The notes beneath the pieces were generated by a model. It made no database searches. It had not been told where the DNA came from and saw nothing but the letters and a program-made list of their open reading frames with translations. Shown in pieces: positions 37,733 through 50,721 of a stretch of DNA of 64,000 bases; the stretch's first letter is position 1, and every line of letters starts with the position of its first letter. The position numbers were made by a program, and so were the translations under genes. This DNA comes from Daphnia pulex (Eukaryota; Arthropoda; Branchiopoda; Diplostraca; Daphniidae), in contig NC_060024.1 in assembly GCF_021134715.1 (NCBI RefSeq), positions 13,256,974-13,320,973 on the forward strand, given 5' to 3'.

Positions 37733-40700
37733 CCTCGTTAACGTGATGTAATAAAACTGGTTGCCGTTATATAGTCTTCCTATCCTACATGACTAGCATA
37801 TATAGGTCTGTGTGCATTTCTTAGAGATGAATCAGATGATAATAGATTACGCCCAGGGCAATAGCCTACCATGTTCGAGATTCATTAATGAAGCACTGTG
37901 ATTAAACTTGACGCGTTTGTAGAGGGCCCCAAGTTGGAAAAAGTTGAGCCTTTCCAGCAACCAGCTCACGTCGCCTTATTAGAATCAACTTTGGCCCTTT
38001 ATCAGAATATAAAGTCTCAAATGTTTTCATTATTATTAGCCTTCTCCTTTTCGTTTATTTCGCATCGCCGATCGAAGCCAAGCGGTGAGACACACATCTT
38101 TGACGTTTTCATTTACAGCATCCATGTAGACCTGTGCACACACAGCAAAATGCTGTCTAGAAAATCGTCCCGTAAAGCTCCTTTTGGCGCCTTTGACAGC
38201 TCCTTTTTCTCTCTCTAGGCTGTGGATACTTTCTTGTGTCAACATGTTCAGCTGATTATGTTCGCCTGTGGAAGACAAGGAAAGATTCCGCTCGAGATGT
38301 CAAAGAAAAGAAAAGAAAAATGCGCTTGTGCTGTGACGATGATCGTTCAGCCGAAGCGGGAATTTTTGACGAGACAGATGTGACGTCAAACGTCGTGCGT
38401 TTCCAATTCTTTGCCAATCTAACCAGCCTGATTTGCTATATACTCTCCCACTCACTGTGTATATAACATGGCCAATCTCTATTACGGGATGTGTGTGTGT
38501 GTAATATCTAACATTTCTCCGTGTATATACACACACAGCTATATTATATAGAGGCTTGCAGTTCTTTTGTATACATAGTATAGGGAATAATGAATAGAAT
38601 CGAGGATCCAATCTACACAAAATACAAAGGGAAATAGGCATGGGAAGATGTATCACGCGCACACGCGGCTCTTCCTTATGTTTATAAACTCTCTCTCCCT
38701 CTGTATGTGTGCGTGTAGCGGGGCGGCTTGCTAATGAGCTCTCTCGCTTGGCAAAAGTCTATTTTTATTTTGTGACTTTCTTATTATACCCAGCTCTGGT
38801 CTATACTTTTCTTTTGACTTTTTGGCCTATTCTATTATGGATAACGAGTCGCCCATTTGCTAAAACATGACGACGACTAAGAGCCCAGCAATTGAAATGA
38901 AACAAAACACTAATATCAAATCTGTTCCTGAAACAGCGCAGCAGAGCACATCAGAAATTCCGAATTTTTGTTTTTTTCTTATGAACACAACCTTGAATTT
39001 TCTCCACGCGTCGTCAAATATCGATCGCCAACGACGGGCGGGGGCCCGCCCGCCAATCTGTTATTAGCCTACATACGTAGTACATATAATAATAATGATT
39101 ATTATTGTTGTTTCCAGTCGTCAAATGAATGTACGTAGTCGAGCGATGAGTAGCTTTCAGACATCTGCCATATTTCTATGTATCTCAATACGTTTGCCAA
39201 AAGGAGAGCAGACAAAAGGCCAATAGTTTCAGGAGTTGTGCATACACACATTTCCATTTGGAATTATCCCGATGGGCGAAAAAAGGGCCAATGCGACGAC
39301 TTGTGTACAAGGACACTGTCGTCGGTGAATCCAACAGCAGCAGCAGCAACAATTCCCGTATTGTTGTTGGGCTTCAGTCGAGTATGTAGGTAGCGATAGA
39401 CGAGACGTGGAAGCTTATAGACAGTCAGAGTTCCACTTGAATGGACCACTCGTCTTTGATTGGGACTCGGTCGTCGTCATATTTATTCACGGGATTAAAA
39501 ATTGAACGAGAAGCGACACGCAGTGTGGGTTGCATGGAAAAGAGTAACGCGCTTCTGCCTCAGGTTGTGGTATGTACCCACGCGTTTGTATTTTGATGAC
39601 TCGGCAAAAAGATGCGGAGGTCGCCACATTGAAACGGTGGACACAATTCTATTGATAGCGGAAACATAAAAAAGGGCAGCAGTCGATCCTGATGAGCAGT
39701 CTAGATATATGTGTACTGTTATTTATATAAGAAACCCAACCCACACGTTGATGGCCGGACTATAACCGTCCATCTCTTTGGCTGGGAAGACGTAGGTGGA
39801 CGACTAAAGAGATTTATATGTGTGTGTAGGAGAAATATACTGTAGCCTTGGGTCACTATCTCTTCTAGATAATCATCTGATGGCCAACCTTTTGGAGAGA
39901 ATATAAAAAAAGGAGGAGATCCTAATTTAGAGCGATTTGGCATCATCCATTTCCATTCTTCTCTCGGAAAGCGACTGAAAGTTCAAAGTTTCTCATTTCT
40001 CCCGAATTTATAGAACCGGAGACAACAAGGAAGTAGAAAATCCTTCCGTGAAGTATATAATAAATACGCTGGATATCGAATATCATCCGCCGTTGCGTAT
40101 AATTATTATTCTGAAAAGACACGCGAGTCTCTGTCGTCGGATATATCTCTACTAAAACCAGTTAAAGATCCTCGTGCAACTATATAAAAGAGAGAGCAAC
40201 GAATGTCATTAGATCTACTATGTGTCTATATATTATTTCTGTGTGTGTGCAGCAGTCGCGTAGGACTGAAATTGTGTCCGTCTCTTAATGTTTCTTCCGC
40301 CATCGTCCGACGGAGCAGCCCAGCATCAGTGCAGGCAATCCAATTCCTTTATACATCTTTCTCGGTAAAACTGCTGCATAAAGATCCTATCCATCCGGCC
40401 CGATCGATCCCGGTCGAACCCCCCCACTCCATATGTGCCATATTCCGCTTCCACCCATTCATCCGCATCTGCTTCGACTCTCATTTTCACATCCGGCTAT
40501 TCACTATTATTTACACAGGCGTAAAAGTCTGATGAACTGCACGTTTGACCGATGACCAGTTCATTCATTCAGAGACGAATTGAATTATTAATAACCCGCT
40601 AATGGCATTATATTAGACTCTATTGTCTTAGATTGTTCGCCGGCTCCATCTCTGAGCTTTAGCGGGCATCCAGTTGTGACGGATGGATTCCAAATATTTT

Positions 40701-43290
40701 AGTTTCAGTCTGTACATATACCCAACGCCTGATGAAAAATCGGCAGCAACGGCTCCCGATGAATTCAACGGCGCCTATAACCTTAATGAATTACAATCAA
40801 AAGGGCCTTTTTTCTTCTTTTCTCTAAATGAGGACAATCAAGTCTGTGCGGAATATGTAGAACTCTTTAAGCCGATGACGTCCGCGTCCTTCACGAAGGT
40901 GATGGGGATGTCGTGCCAAAAATTTGAGTTTGCTGGTTTGACTGCGCGGACGGACGCCAATAAATAATTGAGCACGTGTTTCGATCGCTTCTATATATAC
41001 AAAAGTTGAGTTTGAATTGACAATCCTGTTATTCTGGCGGTGGGAAATGTTTTTGCCATATTGATTTGTACCGGCATTTCCACGGCAGTTGCCAATCCAG
41101 CACGTCGTCGGCTATATACCTGCCGGCTAGAAATCATTAATGAAGGCCCTGTTATCGACTTTGATTTCACAGTATAGTAAGATGTGAGAATCTCATTAGA
41201 CTAATTATGCTGCTGATGCACGGGTGCCCTTTTAACTAACGATTTCGTTATTCCCCTACGCTCCGGTCAGTTGATGCGTTAGACGGTCGCAGCAGATTCA
41301 ACGAGGAAAACGGATGGCCGAGGAATTTATTTGACTTTAAATCAATTCCTATCTATCGATTTCCCATAGGCTGAAATCCTGCCAGACATGTAATAGTTGG
41401 ATAGGCTCGAAGCTCAATCGATATAGTCGTTCTAAAGCCATATGGCCATCCAATCAGCAAGAAACTTGGAATAAAAGTTGAGAGTTATAAACCGACACTT
41501 GATGTATTAGCCGTTGTCCAATTGACGTCAAAGGGTTTGCCAGAAAAAAAGAGATATAGTACATCATTGAACGCGAATGTCTTCCGGCTGCTGTGATTCT
41601 GAATCCAGGAACAATTTTTCAGATTCTCCACGGAAATTTTGGGTTTGCCAGCAAACCATCGAAGGCATCACTTTCGATTGTTTTGTTGTTTTTTTTTAAA
41701 AAAAGATAAGAATGTTGAGTCTATGCATTTTCCGCCGCCACGTTAACTCTTCAACAAATAAGCAATTTAGTAATTAATGTGTACACTTTAGATTTATTAG
41801 TTGGATGGCAAGAAGCGACCACAGCTGCTGCTGAAGGAGCGCCGCTATTATGCGCCGGAGACGTCCAATATCCTCGACGTACATACTAAATCAGCTGCAC
41901 TATTAATGTAAACGAATGTTTCTTAAAATAGCTCGGTAAATCATTTTTTGTGTGTGTTTACTTTTATAAGCTAAAAATAATTTTCGTCCTAATTATTATG
42001 ATTCTTGGAATTTTCATCATTTTAAAAATTCCGGTCCCGTGTACACGATGATATAAGCCAACCAGCAGAATAAAGTGATGGCGTTAATAATTCTTTGGCG
42101 GATTTATTTTTGGCAAGTGTTGCCATAGCGACGCAATAAAGTTAATTGCCCGTGCATGATGTTGATGTCTATACGTGAGACGTCTGGCATGATGGAATGT
42201 GTACATACGCAGCACGCCAAGTTGTTGTAGTAGTCGGCAACACGACACTATAGCGACAGCACAGTGCGTGTTCGCCAAAACTCAATCCGACCCGCTGGCC
42301 AACAACAAATCAATGAATAAGGCGGCGACAGTTTGTTCCGCTGTGTATTGGTTATGCAACTCCATCATGCATATCAATATACATAGTAGATATGTATTGG
42401 CATCTAACTATTAGACGCTGCTGTAATATAACGCTGGCAGCTGGATCGGCTTAATAATTTGATTCTTTTTTTTTTTCTTTCTAGCGGCGGCCAATCGATC
42501 TAAATCAGTCGAAATCAATCTTCTTCTTCTCCTTCTCGGCCCGTCTTATTCCACTTTTCGGCTGGATGGCTGGCCGGCCTGACAATGAAACGGGATTCAG
42601 CGACGCGTAGTGCGTGTGCCGTCGCCCAGTGCTGCTGGCCCATTGTATTGCCCGCGAGCTGCACATCTTGTGTCGTGCAGTGAAATTCGATCATCAAGTC
42701 GACAGTGAGAAGTGAATGGGAATCGAAGAAAGAAGAAGAAGAAAATGGCCAGCAAAGAGGACGGAAAGGAATAAAGAAAAAGACGAAAAGGATATTTACT
42801 GCGTGCAGAGCAAAGAGATGATGTCATTATCCATAAAAAGAGAGAGAGAAATAAGAGCCAAGTTGCAAAGAAAAATCCCGAAATGAATTGAATTTCTTCC
42901 ACTCAGCTTTGGAGGTGTGTCCATGTGGACAAAGCCAATCGGCCGATATCAGCAATCGCGAAAAACGGAAGCAGCAAAAGGCGTTTAATAGCGCACACGC
43001 CGCCAATTGCGGATCTAACGACATTAACTCCCAGCATCAGCCAGTTAAAATCTGATGCAATCAGCAAAATGTAGAATCCCTACACTACTGTGCATGTATC
43101 TGTGATGTTACATCTTTCCTGACGTGGACGCGACGGCGACGATCGCGCATATCCGCTGGATATATTCCGGACTGTGAAAAAGGGGGTGGGGGGAAGGGGG
43201 GAGAGAGGAAAGGGCTTGGATCTTGCGCTCCTGTGGTGTGGCCGGAATAAATACAACACAAAGTGCTCCTCTAGCTCCTCTACTAGATAT
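37733..43290. other. Intergenic upstream of opsin C
   Basis: No gene is supported. Around 37907-38020 one plus-strand frame has a protein-like segment (FVEGPKLEKVEPFQQPAH...) without an acceptable start, splice border or known domain; it may be a gene fragment. The rest is AT-rich with CT and GT microsatellites. Confidence 0.4.
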
Positions 43291-43291
43291 A

Positions 43292-43326
43292 TATAAAAGA
43301 CGGTCCGTCACGCGACAGCCTTTAGT
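43292..43326 (+). promoter_or_regulatory. Core promoter of opsin C
   Basis: TATAAAAG, then GGTCCG, then CTTTAGTCGG with the A of TTTAGT at 43324. The arrangement and spacing match those before opsins A and B. It implies a leader of about 729 nt. Confidence 0.65.
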
Positions 43327-43838
43327 CGGCCACCGCTGCTCCCCAAGTAAGAAACTATACAGCCCGTGTCGCACATCCCATCCAGCGCCGATCCGCAGTG
43401 CTGGTCTATATTCGTCACCCAAAAGTTGTTTGATCCGCAACAAATAAAACAGTGCGCGCCGTGGTGAATGGGCCAGCCATCAAGTGATGGTCCATGTTCG
43501 TGTGCCAGCAGCAGCAGAAGCTTTTGTCTTGTGATTTATTAGCCGTCACATCGATTGCGTCATTCACAATTCGCGTTGTGTGCTGAGACGACGAGAAGGG
43601 GCCGCCAGCCCAACTTTTTTTCGACCAAAGTTTTCCCCTTTTATTCCGACCGAGTGAGCGGCGAAGAAATCAAATCACCGTCCAGGTTGTTGACCACATT
43701 TCCTGGGGCACGGCCACTGTGTGTTGATTGCCCATCGGACGTTGTGGCGCAATCGGAAAGAAAAAGACAAAACCAATAAGACTGTGTAGATATAATCTAA
43801 CACAGGAGCGTGATACAAGCTTGAGCTGTCATGTGAAA

Positions 43839-44051
43839 ATGACGGCGACCGCCATTGTGATTGATGCCCAGAGCGGATGGATTATTTCCACCTTGTTCTT
43901 AAAATACTATTTGGCGGATCGCTCGGTTAATATTGCCTCCGACCGGATGCTTTGCGGATCGCTGACAATCGCGACGGACATCCGAGAGTCTCGAAGCTGG
44001 CCCGTCAGCCATTGCCACTGCCCGTTGGCCGCCTCGTCGATATTTGAATAA
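43839..44051 (+). other. Upstream ORF in the opsin C leader (70 aa)
   Basis: ATG 43839 opens a 70-residue frame starting MTAT that ends TAA at 44049-44051, one base before the opsin start codon at 44053 (TAAGATGG). Such close stop-start spacing could favour or block reinitiation. Opsins A and B carry smaller uORFs at comparable places. Confidence 0.4.
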
Positions 44052-44052
44052 G

Positions 44053-47000
44053 ATGGCCAACATCAGCAATAACGAGTCCAACGAGACTGCTGATGCTGTC
44101 CGGCTGCTCGGATTTGTCATGGACATGTTCAATGAACAACAGCAACAATGGCGGGAGCATCAAAGTGATTGGTTGGCCAACAACCGATCGACAGACGTCG
44201 ATCAAGTGCAAGTCGGTGACGCAACAACAACATCAACAGACCGGACGATCGAAGAGTTGCAGCTCCTGATGCCCGTCTGGGCCTACCAGTCGGCCGCCGC
44301 CTATTTGATCTTCATCAGCGTCCTTGGTCTCTTCATGAACATTGTCGTCGTCCTAGTCATCGTCAGTGATCCACAGGTATTTTTAAATGGTCATCGGATA
44401 TAGTATTTGCTGTCAGTCTTCTCTCAACGGCTATGATGGCCGTCCGTTCTCTTAATAGTCTCAGATTGTTTTGTGTTCATTTCGTCACCGACGGTGGGTT
44501 TTGGAATAATTCAAATGTCTCGGCAGCACAGAGGATTAAACGGCGACACGCGCAGATGATGGAAAGCGAGACGAGATATGAATAGCTGCAGGTGGGCAGA
44601 TTCTGCCCATTTCGGTGTGTGTGGTGCAATATGTACGAATAATGGGCGCGGCGAAGAATGAATGACAAGTGACGGCAGCAGTGTTATTATACAAAAAGTA
44701 GGCAGCCAAGGAATAATGAAACGATCTAATTATTAATAACCGACTATGCATAGTTGAAATAGCGTGAAATAGTTTTATTTTATTTATAGCACACGTCTAG
44801 CCGGCAGCAGCAGTTGATATTAGCCATAATGAATACCTAGACATCATCAAGGAAAAGAAAGAACTGAAATTAGAAAGAATATTAACCGGATATACCTATT
44901 TAATAACCAAACGAATTTTCAAGCAGAATGATGGCGGATTAATTAAATTTTTTCTTTTTTTTTTTTGTTGTAGATCGGAAGTCTTGAAAATAAGTCTGAA
45001 ATGTTGACAGATTCGTTGTTCTCATCATTCTCGTCTTAATTCCTTTTGTGTTGTGTTTGCCGGTTGCATTTGATTCTATAAGGGAATCCGTCCGTCATTT
45101 GATCCAAATGAATAAAGATGGCCATTTTGATGCAGCTGTCCAGTTGCCACTGTTTGTTACAGCACTCAGAAGGACGCAACTATGTAGGGACGACGGACCG
45201 GCAGCAGAAAGTTTGAGTGCCAGGAGCTCTCATATGGTGGCTGAACTCGGCCAATAAGGCCATGAGCTTTTGCTCTCGTTTTTTCCTCACTAGATTATTC
45301 GCCGCTTGAAATTTTGTCTCTCCATCGGTGGACCGAATTTCCCATTCCAGTTGCGTCATCCATGAAATAATGACCCGTGTTTTTTTTATTTATTTATTTA
45401 TTTGTAAGGCCTTATATTACTGCTGGGAAATGGATGGACTATGTGATGTGCATTTCTTATGTCGGTGGAGCCTTTTTTTCTGTTGAGTGCGCGGCAGTTA
45501 CCAACATTTATCGAATTCTTTTCGGGTTTGCCCAGCCGGTTCTCCTGATGATTTATTCGTATTTTTTCTTCGGAATTGCAGAGAATGACGCCCTTGAATT
45601 GGATGCTCCTCAATTTGGCCTGCTCCGACGGAACCATCGCCGGATTCGGGTAAAATTTTGTTATCATTTTGAATGGGCACTTGACGAACCTAACCTTTAC
45701 GTAATCACAGGACGACGATATCGACGGCTGCAGCTTTTAAATTCGGTTGGCCTTTCAGCGATGAATTGTGTGTCGCCTACGCCATGATTATGTCCACTGC
45801 AGGTGCGTTTTTCATTTTTAATTTAAACACAGTAATTTTAAAATGTTATATCATGTCTGGATGACGATGGGTGGATGTTGGACATGTATAGGAATTGGAT
45901 CGATCACGACATTGACGGCGCTGGCCTTGTGGCGATGTCAACTGGTCGTGTACTGCCCGGCCAAGCGGAGCGGGGCCTTCGCCAATCACCACAGCGGCGG
46001 CGGTGGCGGCGGCAGCGCCAAACTGGGCCGAGTCCAGGCTGCCGTTTTGCTGACTCTCATCTGGGCTTATTCGTTGGCCGTCACTTGCCCGCCGCTGTTC
46101 GGATGGGGACGCTACGACCGAGAAGCCGCCCACATCAGGTATGAAATAACCAACACATTGAATGGATCCTATTCATTAGTCCATTTAGACTTAATGGAAA
46201 CGTAGAGATGAGCACTGCCAAGCGACGGGCCAATATATGCCGGCATCATCCTCTTTGCAAGATTGCAGAGGTTATCGACCGCGGTAGAGAGAAGATCATT
46301 ATTCACGAAACGTAGAGCCTAGCGCAATTTTATTGCGTCAGAGTCGTACGTGCGCGAGGAATGTTATCACATTTCCGGTCGGGTTCGGGAGTCTAAGGCG
46401 AATAAGTCGGAAAGTAATTGCTGCAGTCCGTCTTTTCTCAATCCATCCTTCAGTCCCTCATCAGCGGAAAGAAAAGATATGGATACGCAGAAATGGCGGA
46501 GAAGAAAAGTTTTTCGACATTTAGGGGGTTTTATTTTATTTTTTTTTTTTTTTTTTTTTTTTTGTTCCACCGGCCCAGCAAAATTCTAAAAAGCGGACGA
46601 AGCCGAAATGCTTTTCCTATTAACAACTTTCCCTTTTGCTGTATGGAAGAGCAATCCGAGATATGGCCGGCGGAGCCCATCATTTGCTTCCAGTTCGTCA
46701 AAATCTAAACGCACATATCACTACATCTCATATCACAACATAATATGTATTATGGAATAGGGGGTAGGACAATATAGTATAATAATAATAATAGGCGCTC
46801 CTCTTATTCCTCTAACGTATTGATTTCGTTCTACTTGAACTGCTGCTGCACAGCCAGCCAAAAGACCCGCCGGGTAATTACACGACAGTCCCTCCCTTGT
46901 TGGCTGTCATTTTAGACGATAATCATTCACGTTGAAACAGCTCGTTCAATCGACTTAGATTCTGCTGTGTATGGGCCTATTGAGGCACATGCTTGTACAG

Positions 47001-48662
47001 CAGTGCCGGGGATTATTATTAGAGACTGACTGACGTTATTACAGCGCACTCGAAACGGAAGCGTCAAATACTTACGCTCGAGTCGGAGAACTTATGCTGG
47101 ATGCCATTCTCTCTCTAAATCGATTTTTTGCGTTTCATGCCATTCAAAATTGCTCGTTTTGAATGCTCAGTTGCTCGGTCAACTGGGAGTCCAAGATGGC
47201 CAACAACCGATCGTACATCCTCTACATGTTCGCCTTTGGATTATTCGTCCCCCTGGTCGTCATCATTTCCTCTTACGTCAGCATCTTACGTGTAGTCAAA
47301 AAGGTAATTGTTTCCGACACCTCAGCACCTGGATCGATTCATCTGCTGACGTCATAATTTGATTAAGTTAAGCAATTTGATTTTTCCTCTATTCTTTTTT
47401 TGACCTACAGACGGGCAAGTTCAAGAGAACGACGTTACAGCAATCGACGCAACAGCAAAACGAGCAGAGGATAACGCCCGATCTCCAGGAAGTGAAGCAA
47501 CAGAATCTGAACAACAACCAACAACCGACCAGGACGTCCAGTAAGAGTAACAGCGACGCGGCCGAGAAGCGAGTGACGGTGATGGTGGCCTGTATGGTCG
47601 GCGCCTTTATGGCCGCCTGGACTCCTTATTCCATTCTGGCCCTCTTCGAGACTTTCATCGGAGTTGCCGGCCATTCCGGCGGACCAGGCAGGAACATGTC
47701 GAACACGACGTTGAGCCTCGACGGCCAGCAGCAATTCAACGACAACCAGCCGACGACCAGCAATGAGGCAGACGACAGCCATTTCTTTTATTATTACGTC
47801 GGAACTATTTCGCCGGCATTCGCCACCATTCCGTCACTGTTCGCCAAAACATCCGCCGTCCTCAATCCGCTCATCTACGGACTACTCAACACTCAGGTGA
47901 GTTCTCCCATCGGTCCTAGACATACTATATTATCACATTGCAATTAATTGAATAATATTGGCTTGACAGTTCCGGTCGGCTTGGGATAAGTTTGTGATTC
48001 GGTTCCTGGGCCGAAGTCGACGTCGCTTCCGGTGTCAGCAGACCAGCCAGGGCCTGGACGAGTCTGGCAATCAAACGGAGCGTCGCCGCCTGCGCCGATT
48101 ACTCGATTTCAGTTTCACGATGAAACAGTCTGTGACTGTCAACTTGCCCATGAGGGAAGTTGTCCCGCTGTCCAACAACGACTCGATCAATTCGACGGGC
48201 AACCAACAACAGAAATCGACTTCATTCAGAAACGTCAGAGGGGCTTCGGCCAATAGTCCGTTGACGTCAGTTCAAGCGGCGACCCAGTACCAATCGAACG
48301 GCGATCAGAATCGCAAGATATCATCCGACTGCGACTATTCCGCCAGACAGCCGAAATACAGGGAATCGGTCAACCCTTTCGTCGGGACTACTGCGACGTC
48401 GGGACTAACGAATTCAAAATTCCCGCCGGGTAAAAAATCGTCCAAGAATTCTCACCGCAATTCCAGGCAACAGCAGCCACAGTCTGAGCAGCCCGTCAAG
48501 TTGGTGGTCGTCCGTTTGCTGTCCGACTCGACCAGCTGTTGCTACACCACCGAAGAAACGTCAGTCAGTCTGAATAGTCCGGCCATCGGCCGCTCGCCAT
48601 CCAGCAAGAGCCAAGCCAATAAAGCAAACAGTTTGCCCAGGCCCAATCGTCAGGTGGAATAA
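44053..48662 (+). CDS. Ciliary-type opsin C (pteropsin-like), 7 exons
   Basis: Third paralog of the tandem opsin family. Exons: 44053-44376, 45582-45649, 45711-45802, 45892-46138, 47171-47303, 47411-47896, 47970-48662. Together they give 680 residues with the paralogs' phases. The N-terminus has several Asn-X-Ser/Thr sites (MANISNNESNETAD). It keeps LCVAY, Trp-Arg-Cys for E/DRY (Trp175), GWGRYDREAAHI with Glu at 181, retinal Lys434 in FAKTSAVLNPLIYG, and LNTQFR. The Gly run in loop 2 has six residues, one fewer than A and B. Exon 3 encodes TTISTAAAFKFGW where A and B have TPISAAAALQYNW, so part of TM2 and loop 1 differs and could tune the pigment. The C-tail is the most divergent but keeps LLSDSTSC. 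Intron 2 is unlike that of A and B; intron 3 is similar. Confidence 0.93.
46539..46563. repeat. Poly-T tract in opsin C intron 4
   Basis: Run of 25 T bases between exons 4 and 5 of opsin C. Confidence 0.9.
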
Positions 48663-50700
48663 AGATGGTACTTGGCTATATGTATCATCATTTCCTATAT
48701 AGATAATATTTGGCCGTGTATTATTACGGAGATGAATGGCCGGGATTGAATTGTCTGTAATTTCTATGATGAATTAGCTCATCTTTGTTATTTATTGCAT
48801 CCCCCTATTTATAATCTGTTCCTGGGTACGATGGGTCGGACGTTCGTTTCCAATCGACTGCTGCTGCCATCAGTTCCTTTTATTATCTCGTGATATGTCG
48901 TCTGTTGCAATCGGCAATCAATGTTGTTTTTTGTTTAGTTTAGTTTTTTGTTTCTTTTCTTTCAGCAGTCGCAGTTGATCTTGTTTTCCAGGAAAAAGGA
49001 ATTGAAAAGGAAATATCCGTTTGATATATTCCATCCAGGCGGAGTTTGTTCCGCTCGCTCGATTGATTCCCAACGACACATGAATTCCAGATTTGATATT
49101 ATAAGCTGATTTCTTTTTTTTTTTTTTTTTTTTCGATTGGATAATCGAGACTTGATTTAGTATACGATACTGTACATTACAGCATACATATAGGTGTAGT
49201 ATTATCTTGTTCGCATTTCTAGACTGCATATGAATTCATTTATCACTGTTTATTATGTCACTTGCGTCACTGTTATGTGCGTCGATATTAGTCAACCATA
49301 TTTGCATACATCAATTACGTATATATTTAGTCAAACAAATTATCAATTTTAAAAAGACTTTCCATCACTATCTCACCTGCCCCACTTATGATGTCACAGG
49401 GTCCGTCGTCTCTTTCAAATGCTGGTGATAAATTTTTATCGTATCTACCCGAATTTCGATACATTTTCTGAATGTGTAATAATAATTAACTTATTCGTTT
49501 TCGTAAATGATATATAGGTAAGCGACGATATGTATAAAACAAGAAATGCGCTGTCATCAATAAATGAATGGCAACAATACATTCCATCCAATCCAATTGC
49601 GCCCAATTCTCTGCAGTACAGCATAGATAGACGACCGTACGTACGTAATAGCATACAGCACATTGAATTCGACCAGAAATGAAGCGAAATCAAATTCTGG
49701 AGAATAAACGAGATGCGCATCGAAGTGAATCCGATTCAAAAGTCGACGGTTGTGTACGTGCATTGTTGCCATGTGTATGCCGCGGCAATATCTCGAAAAT
49801 GAAATGAAAAGAACTGCAGCAAGCGCGTTCGTTCAGGCCCAGCATGGCTGAGGCTGACAAAGTTGCCTTCCAAAGATGAAGAATTTCGCAATATGCATAT
49901 CTCCCACTATAGGACGGATGGAAAATAAGAAAGTCCCGCCACACTGCGCCAACTGGAAATGCAAAATAAATCAAACGATTCATATATTGAAAAAGGCCAA
50001 ATAAAATCAAAACTTTGGACAGAGCGATGATCAAATATATATTGTATGATACATCTGACATTTAACAACGTCAATAAACTAAAATGTCAAGGCCCCCAAA
50101 TCCTCAAGTGTCCCAGAGATAATAATATGGAAACGCGGGGCTCAAATCCGCCGGAAAGTTCTACGCGGGTGTGTTGCCGCTGGCGACGTGTTTTCTGTTG
50201 CCAACTAGACGACGACGACGAGTCTTTTAAATGATGGATCGATTTGGCCTATTCTGTCGAGCTCTATATACGTGCAGGACTGCGGTATTGAATTCCCAGT
50301 TATGCGTTACATTCTACCTAAAAATATCACATTTCTCTCTGCGTTGTAATTTTGCGGCTTTGCGAACAAATTATTCCGGATGCGCAGAATATATCTTTTT
50401 GAGTGCGTCATTTATCAATTTATATCTACAAACGTACTGTAAATAGTAGTTGCTGGGATATACAGTCTGTGATGGCTCGATCCGCTTTTCGTATCGATTC
50501 TTTTCCGCGTGTACGGTACCTATACCGTGCGTGTTATGTATACCTAACTATAAATCTCTCCTCGTTCATTCACGTCCATTAACCCGTGAAACATGCGGGG
50601 CGGGGGCGCTGATCGATGGCCGCCAAAACATTTTGTGACTTTGTATTTTATTTTATTTTTGGTTTTCTCTGTAGCTGAACTTTAATCTTTCCCTTGGCTG
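48663..50700. other. Intergenic downstream of opsin C
   Basis: No supportable gene. AATAAA overlaps the opsin C stop (48658-48663), too close to be the likely poly(A) signal. A T run lies at 49114-49133. Confidence 0.45.
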
Positions 50701-50721
50701 CCAAGGGCGTCCTCTGGCGGG

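Noticed and set aside
37898-38218. A 106-aa ORF with a protein-like first half
   Set aside because: No convincing start or splice borders and no recognised domain; kept only as a remark in the intergenic entry.
40683-40967. A 94-aa plus-strand ORF
   Set aside because: No family, promoter or poly(A) signal recognised; may be chance.
45846-46133. Antisense ORFs over opsin exon 4 (also 25416-25853)
   Set aside because: They mirror coding exon 4 and its GC-rich Gly run; no independent signals.
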